From Chondrilla cf. caribensis (taxonomy: Eukaryota; Porifera; Demospongiae; Chondrillida; Chondrillidae): a stretch of 64,000 nucleotides of DNA. Below, one piece after another: positions 11,027 to 52,868 of this stretch (position 1 is its first letter; the number at the start of each line of letters is the position of its first letter). A program made the translations under genes and the position numbers. The DNA lies in assembly GCA_964020155.1 (NCBI GenBank), contig OZ026548.1, positions 2,367,397 through 2,431,396 on the forward strand, in the 5' to 3' direction. The notes beneath the pieces are model-generated. The model saw only the letters and a program-made list of their open reading frames with translations, was not told the DNA's origin and searched no databases.

Positions 11027-12730
11027 ATGGAGGTCTTTGAATGGATCAGGCATGTCTTAGCTACCACAACTCCTTCAATAGAATTTGAGTCACTATTGGT
11101 TGTTCTGGTGAAATGTGGTGTGACATCGGATAAAACGGCGAGTGGCATCCCCATATAATCCAGACCTGTGCATAGCAGTCCTAGCCATTATGTGTATATA
11201 GGCGCTGTACTGTACTGTATTATAGAGCTACATTGTATCATAATATCATTGAGTATCTAGTTGTGGTAAATCGTTACCACTAACAATGGAAGACTGTGGT
11301 TAACCTTAAAACTCTAGCATTTTAAAGTAGAAAACTGTTCACTTGCAAGTTAACAGAATCATACCATAATTGGAATTACCCCATTTTGTCTTGCTGTACT
11401 GGAAGGTACTTATACTGATATACTAGTGCATGTGTAGATGTGCTAGTATACTAGTATACGTATGTCCCAGTGTACGAGTAGTTTTCAATTATACATTGTA
11501 TACATACATACCTATGTATGTACATATTCCCACATGTATTAGTGTATGCATGGATACACACACATGTGCAATACACTGGTTCTAACATGCGTGCATATTC
11601 TTCTTCGTATAGTTCATAAAGGATTTCTTATGCAAGTCGTCTGCCCTGGCTCACGTACTGGAGGTTGGCAACCCCTGGACCACAGTGTTAAGACTGCAGT
11701 GTGTTGACAGCCTGGCCTCTCGGTTAGTACATTATGCACCATCCAACTGTGTAGTTCAGTGAGTACCTTGAAGGGCATGGCAAATCTGTTCTGTGAGTAC
11801 AGTGAATACTTACATACTTGTTGATCCGCCGCAATTCGATTTCAGAGAATATGGCAGATTAACGAGTTTGATGAATTAAGTGGACATTCATTGGTACTTG
11901 TACATTATATTGGTACTGGGAAATCGTGGCGGATTAAAAGGTTTGGCAGATTAACAAGAATTCACTGTACCTTGTAGGGCACTGCAAGTCTGTACTTCTC
12001 AAGAGGGATTTTGTCATCAGTGCTAGCTAACACAGTGTACCTACACAAGGGACCTAGTGAACTGTAAGTGTGTACTAACTAATTGTACCAATGGTGGTAC
12101 GTACACACTAAGCAAGTGCCTATATGGTATTAGTGTGTATGTATGAAGTGCATGTTCTGTACTCTCTCAAGTGTCAGCATACGTATCTGAAGGTAACAAA
12201 TGGTTACCCGATTATTATGTCTATGCATGTTCACCACTGGACTTTGTCCCCTTGGGTGGTTTAATCCACTTAATTAGATTAATTACACTATGTACAGTAC
12301 ATATTGTGTATTTTGTTACTGTTTGCCTGTTCTTACTGATACTGTGCTAAACCAAAAGTGACTAGATGACCGTTGCTATGCATGTTGTGGTTAGCCTACC
12401 TGATAATACCTGAGACAAGCCTCACTAAGAACAGCCTACCAATTCCCACAGTCTACTAACTTGTTAAACTTCACTGGTCAATGTCATGCCAGCAATCTTC
12501 TAATCTTGTAGTATTACCTAACAGTAGTCACTATGTAGAAAGTCCATATGAAATGGCCCCAATGAGAAGACTTTTTCTCATAACTGTTGATGTAGGTTTG
12601 TTCTTTTCTTAGTAAACTTGTCCCTAAGGAGTGCTGGGAATGGTGCTACTCGGTTACCATGCACCCCTCAGTGAAGCAGTTACCTCATTCAACAGAGACA
12701 TGTACCCAGTGAGTGATGGTGGTCACAGTG

Positions 12731-12783
<53 letters not shown>

Positions 12784-12873
12784 TGTGCGTGTATGTGCGT
12801 GCGTGTGTGCGTGTGCGTGTGCATATGCATGTGTGTGTGTGTGTGTGTACGTGTGTGTGCGTGTGTGCATGCA

Positions 12874-12907
<34 letters not shown>

Positions 12908-12941
12908 CATGTGTGCGCGTGTGCATGCATGTGTGCGTGTG

Positions 12942-13009
<68 letters not shown>

Positions 13010-16000
13010 ATAATATTAAATAGTGTGTGCATGTACATACATATGTCTGTATATTGTGTTTGTCTATTCCACTCTGATTAAGATGTGATATGCTTACATA
13101 TTTCTACATGCACATGTACATATGTGTGTATACATGTGCATGCACCCATCTCATGAGTTTGCTTTGTTTAGTTTTATGTTTGTGTTGAAGTGACTCTCCC
13201 AACAATTCAACTGTGCTAGTCAGTTCTACCACCCAATCACCCTATGTACCTACCAATCACCCTGTGTACCTACCAACCTCCCTATGTACCTACCAATCAC
13301 CCTGTGTACCTACAACCTCCCTATGTACCTACCAATCACCCTATGTACCTTCATACCATAGTCATAGTCAGTACTACCTACCAACCTCCCTATGTACCTA
13401 CCAATCACCCTATGTACCTACCAATCACCCTATGTACCTACCAATCACCCTATGTACCTACCAATCACCCTATGTACCTACCAGTCACCCTGCGTACCTT
13501 CATACCTACCTCCTGCAGTACCTCAACCAGTGCCTGAGAACGCTGACATCTCTGGTCCTAGTCCAAATTCCTTCTGGGGTACAGTTCCTCCTCACACTGC
13601 TGAGACCGTTGTTGACTCACGGGTTGCTGTCCATCCCTGTTTCCCGATCAGGATCAGAGACCTCTGGTAATGAGGTATTGTCTGACCGGGAGGGTGCTAC
13701 ACGACGACCTGGAGGACTGGCAGGGACTGGTTCCGACTCTGATGTATCAGATTCGGAATATTCTCTCAGTGTGGACTTGAAGTCAAGGTGAGAACAATCT
13801 TATACGTAGGTACAATACATATTTCATGTATTGTACCTACGTATGTGTGTCTTATTTATGTTATGTTGTACATACTGTATTAACATGCTCTACATAGTAC
13901 ATACACACTCTGCACTTTTTATGCGTACATGCATGTGCACTTACTGTATACACATTGTGTTGCACATATAGAGTATCTACATTCACATGCAGTGAATTGT
14001 CATTAATCCGCCACCGTTTCATCCACCAAACCTTATCAACCACAATTTCCCAGCACCAATGTAGCTGACAAGCTGTAATGTATATCCAATTCATTCATCA
14101 AACTCGAATTACAATGGATTAATGAGTATTCACTGGACATAAATGCATTAACATAATATAATATTTACATGTACATGTACGTACATATGTAATCTTATTT
14201 ACTGTTATCATATTGTGTACATTCACAACAAACATGCCATTTTTTGCAGTAGTAATAATTACAGTGAATCATCGTTAATCCGGCACCACTTTATCTGCCA
14301 AACCTTTTAATGGCCCACAATTTTCTAGTACCAATATAATATACAAGTACCAATGAATATCCAGTTAATCTGCTATACTCGTTAATCCACCATATTCTTT
14401 GAAAATGAATTGTGGCGGATTAACAAGTATTCACTGTATGTGTATACATACATGATATGTATGTCCAGTATGTACTGTACACAGGACTTGGTCAGCGCGC
14501 ATTCGCCAGCAGTCCTACCAGTGTCTGTATTCACTCCTACACATCATGGAGAGGAAGGAGGTGTTCTCCTACTGGTCCATGTTCCTCACCACTAGCAACA
14601 CCGAACCAGCTGGTCCAACCATACTCACCTGCTTGGTGAAGGAATCCTCCAGTAAGGTACACACTGTGTGTGCACGTGGTTAGTAGGAATAATTGCATAC
14701 ATTTAAGTGCATGTAAGCTCATATGACATACCATGTACGTATGTCAGTACATCAGATATACAACGTGCTATATATTTGTGATTACATCCATGCCTACAGT
14801 ATGTGTCCACATACCTACATTACATATACACTTGGTCGTTGTCTTTTGTGTTCAGGTTCGTATGACCATAGCAATGTGTCTTTCTACTCTGCTGGAAGGG
14901 ACCAAACCGCTCCTGTCTGCAGCGGACGATAGGTACGTATTTGGCTGGGCAGACACCTGCACACACATGCACATTCAGTACGTATTGAATGAGGATGCAC
15001 AGTGTAAGCTGTACAATGATACCTTCATGTAAGACCACTTGTCATGAATAACCACTATTGAACCATCCAACCAGCTATATGGACCTACACTGCGTCCATA
15101 TCTGTCCAAGGGCCACCCGTCTACAGGGATCACTTTTTCTTGGTCACTTTGGTGGTGTTCATGTGGTGGGACTTATATGGTGGTGGGACTTGTATATAAG
15201 GACCTCCCAAGGGACCTGGGAAGGTGGTCTCTATGGACAGGTGGTCTTCATACAGAGGTGCTGTAATGTGCTTGTAGGCGAGTTGATATATTGGATGGCT
15301 TGTTAGCATCATTTAGGACAGGTGGTCCTTGTGTGGAGATGCCTTTGTAACAGCTTCCAATGTGCGTACATATGTATAGAAGTTTTGTTTTACAATACAT
15401 ATGCTCACATCACAAATGCACAGACACATACGTATGTATGTACACATGTACATACCTACCTCTGTGTAAAACACACTTTCATACACAAACCCATGCCGGC
15501 ATTCTCTCTTTCCACGTATGTAGTCTCATCTCTCCTACTGCTCTATCATCACAGACCTCTGCAGTCACATTCCTTCATCCCATACTCGCACTGGCTGGGT
15601 GGCATCCTCAGGGACATTCACAGAGTGTTGCTCTTGGCAGCATCAACAGAGGGAAATAGTAAAACACTTGTTCCGATTTTAAAGGTACATATATACTGTA
15701 AGCATATCTCCACAACCACACCTATGGTAGTACAGCGATGGGTATGCATAAAGTGTTGCTAGTAGAACCTGTCCATAAAGTTTACTCAATGAACAAAGAA
15801 AATGTGTCCTTGCCTCTGTAGATGGGTGTTCTGTATCTATAAAATTGAAGTACCTCAATATAATGGAGTTCATATATACATATATACTTTATAGCGGGAA
15901 ATTTTCACAGGTCCAAATTTTTTTGAAATGCACTTTGGCCTAATATTTGTGGTTCTTATTTTCGCGATGTTGCAATCAAAGGCAAGTATTGTGCAATGTT

Positions 16001-19000
16001 AAACTAAAAATTCGCATTTGTAATTTTCGTGCCTTCAGTCAAATCATGAAAACCGCGAAAATTGTGACCTTGCGAAAATTTCCTGCTATACAGTATCATT
16101 CACATATGTATGTACGTATATGTACATACGTAGGTAAGTACATGCATATTATGTACATGCATACAATGCACTTATACGTAGCTACATACGTATATGTACA
16201 TACGTATACATGTGTGCCTACAGTAGATATGGGTGATGAGTAAGATTGGTTACTGGACAGCTGTACATTATGCTTGATGCTCAGCTCATGATTGAGTGTG
16301 CAGTGAATGCTGTATGAACTGTGCATGTGGTATGTGTACAGTATGGTGGACACCTCAGCACTTTGTAACAGTGTTTTTAATTCCCCTGGTCACTGTGTCT
16401 TTCTCTACTTGTTCAGTGCATCAGTTCTCTCCTGTCGAATGTGCCATACGCTAGGCTATCAGAGCCATACCAGATCAGAATGGCTTCCTCTTTAAAACCA
16501 CTGCTCACTTACAGAAGTTAGTACACCATCAACGAATGTTATGTGCACCAGTTTGTACTCTTGGTATGCCAGCATACTGTACGTATGCTTGTAGCACACA
16601 CATGCATACGTATGTGTGCCGTCTGTACGTATTTAATCTCTTTCTCTGTCTTGTGTGTGAATATGTACGTACAGTATACAGTATATACGTACGTATGTGT
16701 CTGCATACTTACTTTAACATGTTAAGTATGCCCATGTATGTACATACTGTACATACTATCTGTATACATATGTCTTTGATCTCAGATGTGGATGTTCATG
16801 TTGCTTGCTTCACTTGCTTCAACTCACTGTTGTCCAACGAGTGCAGTGATGATGTGAGAGAGTGGATCTCGAGATCCGTCAGTCCCACACTACCGGAGGT
16901 CTGCATGGAGCAACTTCCCCCCAACGTTCATCCTCAAGTGATCCAGATAGCAGCCCTACAGCTCTTATCGTCGTTGGCAAAGTGTCACGCTCGATCGTTA
17001 CTGTGAGTGCATGTTAGTGGGTTCATAAGTGTGCCCTCTACTTGTAAACAAAGCTACAAGTACATACGTATGTACTGTACAAATGTACCTATGTACTGTA
17101 CAGATGTATGTATGGACTCACTCATGCTGTTAAGAAAAAAACAATTTTGTTTTTGGGGTATTTGTACAATTTTTCTCACATTTTTATGATTTTTAATGAT
17201 TATTAGAGTTTAGTTGAATTTGAAATATTTGATATGAAGTACTATTCATACGTACGTATGTATACGCATTATTATAATGCTGTGAATCATCTTTGTTGCT
17301 AGTTTATGAGATGTCTCCTCAGTGTGTCTTAATGCTCACAATGGTACATTACATAGCTATGTGTGTATGTGTGTATGTGGGAACCTGTTTGTTGTTTGAT
17401 GTAGAGCTCCATTTTCCAAACTAATGGAACAGCTGTCAATATGTGTTAATGCCCCCCGAACTGTCGATCCATGCCCTACAAGTGATGGAAGAATTTTGGA
17501 AATCGAGGCAGAATAACAAGGACATAATGGCTCTAGACAAGGTACATGTGTGGGTGGGTACACATGTACATGCATACATGCATACCAGTTGTTCAAATAG
17601 TAGAGGCTCTTTTATTGATGTTTCAAATGGTGGCATATGGTCATAGTAGTTAGTTATAAACCATTTGAAATCACAAGTAGCCATTTCATTTTTTTTCTAC
17701 TCATACGCAATCTGTTTAGTACTGTGGTTGGTGTTATACCAACGTACGTATGTATAGTATTGAAAATGCTAAGCACCTCCAAATCTACGATTACAGGCCA
17801 CATATGCAGTTGGGAGTGTTTCATATGTATTGCTAAAACCCCTACCCCTTCTCTTTCAAGGCCTGCAGCTCCTGGTCCAGCCTCCTGCAGGGTCCGATAT
17901 CCAAGCATCTGCAGGGCACACACCACCCCTCCATCAGCTCATGTTGTGACCTACTGGCTACCATTGGCTCTGATGTGATGGGAGAGATCAAAGTATGTAC
18001 TCATACATACATCAATACACACACATGTGCTGCACATTCGTATGTATAATAATATAACATGTATCTCCATGTAGTAGTTGTACATACGTACTCAATAGAC
18101 ATACGTATTATGTAAATGTGAATCTACAATTTAAAAAAATACTGTACATACACAGCTCTCTTATATACACACTGTATATATGTATGTACTATTGTATGAG
18201 TGTATGTACATACAGTATCCACGTACATAGGATATGTTTGTCCATTTTCTGTAGCAAAGTACTTGTGTGTTTATATTATCCATGATTTTGGGCATTGCCA
18301 AACATGAGACATCTCAAGTACAGGTACGGATGTGTGTGCAGCACTGTGAATGTACTAACATGTGTGAATCTGCATACATGCGTGTTAACACCGTAGGTTA
18401 TGCATACATATGTACGTACATACATTTCCTGAGTCTTCTTTGAAGAAGTAAATGTAGGTTATGTATCTCACATCATTTTCCTCTACAGGCATCTGCTGTT
18501 AGAACCCTGGGTGTGTATATACAGTATCCTAATCTACAAGCAGTGAGTGTACCAGTACGATGTGCTATCAACTTGTTGCAATGTGCCAGTACCACTCCTC
18601 TACTTGCTCCACACAGGACCTATCCTTTCTCATGGATGCCACTCACATCATAAGTGAACAGGTGAAGTCAAAGGATCTGCCAATACGTGTGCAAGCAGCC
18701 TGGTCTCTCGGTAACCTCTGCGATGTGCTACGTGGGTGGGAGGAGGTCCTCACCCCCCTGGTGTACGTCCAGCTCCTGGATGCCTGCTTGTCCACTTGCA
18801 AGGACCATGAGCGAGTGAGGGTCAACAGCATCCGAGCACTGGGACACCTCCTGTATGGACTGCAAGACAAACATTTAAGTGAGAAATGCAGTGTAATTTG
18901 CTACACTAGCAGTGTACGTATATGTATGTATTGCACATATTCACAGAATTTCCAATTGTGTATATGATGGATGCATACGTACATTTGTATCGTACGCGGA

Positions 19001-20192
19001 TAAACACATTTCCACACTAGTTGCACTTACAAAGTGCAGGTCATAGGCATGCTGTCTGTGTATTTAGAATTACTTCAATTCTCATGTATACACTGGAGGT
19101 ACAGTATCCTTGCATGTACGTACTTTGTTATGAGCACAGATGTACATATGTACATGTGTTTGCTTACATCTATACATTGCTGTAAGTACAGTTTTGTATT
19201 TAGTATACTACTATCCTGTGTTTAGCATGCATATGTATGTACATCCACAATCATTGTACATGTACGTATTTACATATGTAATATCTCTATACGTATCTCA
19301 CCTGTACTTTCTGTAACTATACTTACATACGTACACACATATGTATGTACCTACTTATGTACATATACAGGTGTTGTAAGTCCAAAGTTGCAACAATGTA
19401 TGGACTTTCTCTCGAAGACTATATCGAGTGGAGCAGCTAAAGTAAGTGTGGATGAAATGTTCAATGCTATCTCATCTTCCATACATACGTACATACTCAG
19501 GTATCAATGTTGCTTATGTACGTAGGTATTTATAGTCAGTCAAGCATAATATTGTAAATGTGTACATACGTACATTATGTATGTATGTACAATGTGTATG
19601 TGTGAGTAGATATGTACTGTACTTGCATACATGCATACGTGTGTACAGCATGTAATCTTATCTCCCACTTTTGCCTACATACGTACGTACAGGAAAGTTT
19701 GCATTCTCCCACTGGTACAAAGAATCTATGGTCATTTTATCACAGACTGCATACATTCATAAATCACTGCACACAGGTGTACTTCCTCTACAGAAGTACT
19801 TCACACTCGTTGCTATGACACTGCTGCACACAGTACATATTGTCCTGTACACAGATCAGATGGAACGGCTGTCATGCCGCCTCCAACGCCCTGTCTTCCA
19901 AGACTGTACTGGCACAGTCTTCTGCGGATCAGCTCTTAGCTGCTCTGACCAAGACTCTGTACACCTGCAAGAACTTCAAGGTTAGCTGTTGTTGAGTGGT
20001 GTACTGTCTACTTACTTTGGTACACACATATGTACATACTGTATGTACAATATATTATGTGTATATTTTGTGTCCAGGGTTGACATGTACGTATGAGATG
20101 TGTGTGTGATGTAGTTTTGATCATACAAGTACATATGAAAGCATGTAAACATACTTTACTTACATATACAGTAGTATATGAGACTCACACTC

Positions 20193-20275
<83 letters not shown>

Positions 20276-21390
20276 TCATTCTTTAATCTTGTATTTCCCT
20301 TCTACAGGTTCGTGTTAGTGCAGTCACTGCATTGTGCTGTGTTCACACGTACCCCACACCAATGGTGGTGTGGGAAGGGCTGATACAAGCCATTGAAGCA
20401 AGTGATGAAATGAAGGACTTCTCCGAGTTCAAGCACCAGTCAACGCTGCAGTCCAAGCTGTGTGACCTCCTGTGCCACCTCATGCGGACCACACCGGACA
20501 AGATGAAGGGCCTAGTGGACATGTTGCTGACTCAGCATACTGACCACATTGTAACTTTTGTCTCCAAACTGAAGGTTAGGTGACATGCACAGGATATTTA
20601 ACTGGGACTATCTCCACTGCTTATGTATGTAATTGAGGATTGGCATGTTTGTAGTGATAAATGTACTCATTATCAAACAATGTAGGATGAATGTACATAA
20701 CTGCATTATTACACACATGCTACTTACACGTACATGTACTACATGTGTGTATGTATGAATGCTTAATGAACTCTCTTGTTTCTCCCCCTCTCCCAACAAG
20801 CCACTTGGAGACAGCCCTGAAGGTATGTGTACGTACGCGGCCTGTGCATTGATGTGCTGTACGTGTACATGCGTATATTATATGTAGATGTATTATGTAT
20901 GCTACTGAATAGCAGGGAATTTCAAAGAAGAAAATTTTACAATTCACCATAAATTACCATTGGTTGTGGTGGTTTTAATTTGAATTAATGCATTGTAGTG
21001 TCATTTGTGACTGAATTTTTATGTGTGTCATTCCACATATCAAACAAAGTGCGAATAACAAGAAAACGAATCTTTGTGACTTTTCCCTCCACATGGTAGT
21101 ATAAGTGTCCCATATGTTGTGGCCATTGGGTATGTGTCCATATGCCTATCATACTTGGGCACTGTACATGCTTTACATGTGCCTACTGTATGAACACATT
21201 TTGTATGTTATTGTATGTGCATGCTATTACAGTGTATTATATGCAATGTTTATCCTCCCTTGTAATACAAACCTTCAAACCTTCATTAGGTGGACTATCT
21301 CAACTGTGGTCTGCAGCTCAACAGAACAATTTCAAGTCAATTCAATCTCTGTTGTCTCCATTTATCACTGTACAAGATAATCAAGAATAA
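11027..21390 (+). CDS. HEATR6: HEATR6-like HEAT-repeat protein, copy A (two frameshifts)
   Basis: There are nineteen proposed exons: 11027-11107, 11613-11758, 12613-12708, 13519-13787, 14485-14656, 14856-14932, 15555-15684, 16417-16516, 16786-17002, 17405-17541, 17861-17992, 18255-18323, 18489-18542, 18617-18878, 19371-19441, 19855-19980, 20308-20574, 20801-20822 and 21290-21390 (stop TAA). Identification rests on collinear matches to animal HEATR6, including [45 protein letters not shown] and [16 protein letters not shown]. The family is an alpha-helical HEAT scaffold of poorly known function. The predicted 842 residues are shorter than the vertebrate protein (about 1180), mostly at the N-terminus. 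Exon 1 is the least certain. Exon 3 is one base short (ATGCACC against ATGGCACC in copy B), and exon 10 has six C instead of five after GTTAATG. Both shift the frame, so this copy is a pseudogene unless they are sequence errors. Confidence 0.8.
11800..11967. mobile_element. MITE, CAGTGAATA...TATTCACTG family, copy A intron
   Basis: The ends cagtgaatac and gaattcactg are inverted and flanked by TA. The interior has repeated gcggatt/gattaac motifs shared with 14262-14436 and 46129-46594. Copy B lacks it. The flanks also show a small local duplication of the gtaccttgtagggca segment, so the site is not a simple clean insertion. The short length and TA duplication point to a non-autonomous Tc1/mariner-superfamily element. 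Confidence 0.65.
12732..13007. repeat. GT microsatellite in HEATR6-A intron 3
   Basis: A (TG)n tract with interspersed CG/CA variants starts a few bases after the exon 3 donor. The same tract sits at 54452-54731 in copy B. Long poly(Cys/Val) and poly(Thr/His) readings here are artefacts of the repeat. Confidence 0.95.
13225..13500. repeat. 20-bp minisatellite upstream of HEATR6-A exon 4
   Basis: The unit is close to ctaccaatcaccctatgtac. It is repeated about a dozen times, interrupted once near 13350-13380, and ends 19 bases before the exon 4 acceptor at 13518. Copy B has about half as many units. The tract is pyrimidine-rich and serves as the exon's upstream intron context. Confidence 0.9.
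13990..14135. mobile_element. Old MITE, CAGTGAAT...ATTCACTG family, shared by both copies
   Basis: The ends cagtgaattgtcattaatcc and ggattaatgagtattcactg form inverted repeats. A related but truncated copy is at about 55440-55556 in the paralogous intron, so this insertion predates the duplication. Confidence 0.65.
14262..14436. mobile_element. MITE, CAGTGAAT...ATTCACTG family, copy A only
   Basis: The terminal repeats cagtgaatcatcgttaatcc and ggattaacaagtattcactg are flanked by TA. The paralogous intron in copy B reads straight through (aataaaattatgtgtata). The element is 175 bases with no coding capacity. Confidence 0.75.
15887..16093. mobile_element. MITE with TATAGCGGGAAATTTTC ends, copy A only
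   Basis: Inverted ends of about 36 bases (ctttatagcgggaaatttt against the complement of aaaatttcctgctatacag) are flanked by TA. The interior is rich in cgcgaaaat motifs. The ends resemble those of the 31672-33931 transposon (accgtataggggg...cccgctatacggt), which suggests that transposase family could mobilise it. Copy B lacks it. Confidence 0.7.
20195..20272. repeat. CA microsatellite in the intron before HEATR6-A exon 17
   Basis: This is an almost pure (CA)n run 35 bases upstream of the exon 17 acceptor. Copy B has an expanded, interrupted version at 62322-62482. Confidence 0.95.
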
Positions 21391-21647
21391 ATCCTAAATA
21401 TCTACTGCTGGTCAAATTTTTTAACGTTTGAAAACTATTATTGATTGATCATGTGCATGTGCTGTATCGGCAATTTTTTTTCAAAGTTTCTATGTACATA
21501 CGTACGTACACATGTGTGTTTGCATGTGTCACATTTTGATTTGTTCAACTCATGATTGTATGTATGTGTAATAATTCCAACAAAATTATGTTTATATTAA
21601 ATCAATTGTTGATTGATTTCTTGAATGTTATGTGTATTATATTATAA

Positions 21648-21653
21648 AATAAA
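21648..21653 (+). terminator. Polyadenylation signal, HEATR6-A
   Basis: AATAAA lies about 260 bases after the stop codon at 21388-21390, in AT-rich sequence. Earlier canonical hexamers are not obvious, so it is the best candidate for the 3' end. Confidence 0.45.
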
Positions 21654-21736
21654 AGTGAGGTACATGGCTATATAAGTATTTATTATAAAAATTAATAATG
21701 ACAGTCTGCAGAGGAAATGCAACAGCATTACCAGTA

Positions 21737-21907
21737 CAGCAGAACCTCTCTATTACAAACCTCTGAATTGCAGAAACCTCTATAATAGGGACACCATGCA
21801 TTCTGTGTCCCAGTGTAGTACTGTAGTGTAGTAAGTGACCTCTGAATTGAGGACACCTCTGTAATAAGGACTAAAATTAAGGTCTCAAAGAGAGCTAGGT
21901 TCCACTG
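21737..21907. mobile_element. MITE with CAGTGGAACCT-type ends
   Basis: The left end cagcagaacctctctatt and right end aggttccactg form an inverted pair flanked by TA. The interior repeats ggacacctct and aacctctgaatt. Ends of this type are typical of pogo/Tigger-related Tc1/mariner elements. A related left end occurs at 28664. Confidence 0.7.
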
Positions 21908-22818
21908 TATATGCATGCATGCACAGTTAAGGGGTAACCTGCAGCTGGAAGAGTGAAAGTATAATTATTATGGTTGTGGAATTACCCTTCTGTATAATAT
22001 TATACTCGGTAAAAGTTTGTTAATTTTATATCATCATTAATTTTAAGCAAAATTATCATAATAATGTTAAAAGGTATATTGTGCATAGTCTAAAATCAAG
22101 TCTTATAATACTAATACTATATATAATATTATTGATGTACATACAATGATATATTATACATACATGTACGTATTATTAGTATAATTAATATTATGTATAT
22201 TATAGAGGTCCATTGTTGTCTTTTGATACTACTTAATATTGCTACATTGTATAATAACACTGTTAGCAGCTGTTCAGTGGCCATGGAGTATAATATTGAA
22301 TGATATTATTATGTGATATGGTCGCAATTCAAGCAGTTCTACATCTATAATATTATAATATAGGACCAATAGATCCCATGGAGCTGAAACATACGTATCA
22401 ATCCCATCAATCTATTATAATTTTGTTTAATTGTTCATTTCTTTGTTAGCATATTATTGTTAATAATAATTACATATCATATCATTATACCAAAAAATTA
22501 GAAGCATAATGTTACAAAGCACTACAAACTATTAATACAATAAAATTATTAATAATAATTGTTTCTATTTTATTTCAAAATTCTGCAACTCTAATGGGAG
22601 AGAAATAATAATAATATCTATAGCACCCCAGTCTATGCAGTAGTATATAGAAAAAAATAATTATCAGTTACAGTAACAATTAAAAACATTAACTTTTTGA
22701 ACATTTGACAACACAAGACAAAATTGATAATTAACATTGGACACCTAGAAATTAATAATTATTATCATAATAATATGTGCGAAGTAAAATTAATTTTAAA
22801 TTTATTTTATTACAATTA
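21908..22818. other. AT-rich intergenic spacer
   Basis: This is very AT-rich sequence with many TAATAATT and TATTATAAT motifs between the two convergent genes. I see no splice-bounded coding sequence, repeat array or RNA gene in it. Confidence 0.6.
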
Positions 22819-23380
22819 TTACCGAGCGTTAGCGAGGTAATTATTTCTGCTTGTTAGGGGGCCGATTGAGGTCGCCCATGTTCCTAATTGGTCGAAGGTG
22901 TCTCAATGAAATTTTTGTGATGAATTTAGTCCAATATGTCAAATTTGTGTCAGGCACAGCAAAAGTCTGCGAGGTCAGAGGAGCGATTGGTGCCACACAT
23001 CGGATAGGGGCAACGGTGAGGTATCGGACTGAGGTTATCATTCAAGTCTAGCCCACTTACTCGCTATGCCACGACGGCTGAAAGTTTTTCCTTCATCTAG
23101 TGCCCCTAGATCCGGATTTCGCCTTGCGACAACATTCATTGCTTCGCATCACAAGAACAATGTCTTTCAATTTTCCGTTGGAACAGATTTTCCGATTAAT
23201 ATTCTGTACAGTCGGCGATTCATAGTCTATGTTGGGGACATCAAAATGCACAGCCATTGTGACGTCCATGTTGGCAGGCATTTAAAAGCTATAATTAGTA
23301 ATGTGACATCACGTTGACGATGTCAATGAGATAATCAATACCAAGCATTTGCGAGGTTTTGAAATTTGTTTACAACTAGT
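22819..23380 (+). mobile_element. Dispersed repeat element, forward copy
   Basis: It begins accgagcgttagcgaggtaa and ends near tttacaactagt. An inverted, diverged copy is at 28875-29439. Both termini carry the direct motif CCRAGCRTTWGCGAGGT, so this is not an ordinary inverted-repeat MITE. The minus strand has a 62-residue reading (23281-23093), MPANMDVTMAVHFDVP..., that is partly kept but frame-broken in the second copy, so the element may descend from something that coded for protein. The superfamily is unassigned. Confidence 0.65.
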
Positions 23381-23403
23381 TAATAATTATATTGGTATGT
23401 GGT

Positions 23404-23440
23404 GAAGCATATATTATATATATTATATAATATATGCTTC
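23404..23440. repeat. Perfect AT-rich palindrome
   Basis: Two 17-base arms (gaagcatatattatata and its complement) are separated by three bases. It lies just beyond the dispersed element at 22819-23380 and could extrude as a cruciform. Confidence 0.8.
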
Positions 23441-23856
23441 TATATAATGTCGGTTGTATGAGGAGTTATGAGGAGTTATGTTTGTCTCACTGTTTCGTTC
23501 CCATTGCCATCGAATCTACCAGCGTTTTTGGCCGTGATGCGGCAATGTTTTTCTGTGATTTGGCCAATCGTTCCAGAACACAAACTGGTGATTCGCAAAC
23601 CTACCACAAACTCTGCCAACGTTTCAATTGTACCACTGTACTAGGTTCTAATGATTAATTTAGGTATATTAATTGTTATTATTATATACTATAAGTATTG
23701 TATGTGCTTTATTGTGATTAATAATAAGAATTATATATATATAATATATATATAATTATTAATAGAATATTATGTAGGTGAGCATATGAGAGATATTATA
23801 TGAGCTCGTGAGTGCATATGTACATACATGTCTGCAGGGATATTGTTCTACGTCAT

Positions 23857-23862
23857 TTTATT
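23857..23862 (-). terminator. Candidate polyadenylation signal, kinase-ankyrin gene B
   Basis: AATAAA on the minus strand (tttatt on plus) lies about 240 bases past the stop codon at 24101-24103. Confidence 0.4.
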
Positions 23863-24100
23863 CTGTTAAATTGTGAGAATAAAGTGTCTGATACTGTTCT
23901 GGCCCCTTGGGGAGTACATACTCCAGGATCAACATTGGACATGATGCCCTCATAACTACATATTTTAACTTGCATCTACTACTTAAAAGTAAATTGTCAT
24001 TGAAACCATGGAAAGGGGAGGAAAGTGTGTGGCTTGACTGTGTATTTAGGTAACTAGGATAATATCAATTGAATGGGTAAGGTCAGCACAAACCTTACAA

Positions 24101-52868
<28,768 letters not shown>

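Larger units (their letters stand above)
1..21700. repeat. Segmental duplication, copy A
   Basis: This block is paralogous to about 37677-63452, in the same order and orientation. It runs from ankyrin exon 10 through the kinase exon and the shared promoter to the HEATR6-like exons. Bases 1-83 match about 37677-37745, so the duplication continues off the left edge. Exons have the same lengths in both copies except where a lesion is noted, and introns also align apart from transposon insertions. The two copies may be true tandem paralogues or haplotypes wrongly placed on one contig. Confidence 0.9.

Noticed and set aside
10924..11154. N-terminal extension of the kinase frame to a methionine at 11154
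   Set aside because: It is not conserved in copy B, where the upstream frame differs, and it overlaps the proposed HEATR6 exon 1 on the other strand.
12631..13081. Long poly(Cys/Val) and poly(Thr/His) reading frames over this and the other GT/CA tracts
   Set aside because: They are open only because dinucleotide repeats lack stop codons. They have no splice context, and one HEATR6 intron tract covers them.
13225..13500. 20-bp repeats as a CRISPR array
   Set aside because: The units are contiguous without unique spacers, the genome is eukaryotic, and the array is a minisatellite in an intron.
16536..17006. 156-codon plus-strand frame over HEATR6-A exon 9
   Set aside because: Only the part from 16786 is coding. 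The upstream part is intron, as shown by the AG acceptor and divergence from copy B.
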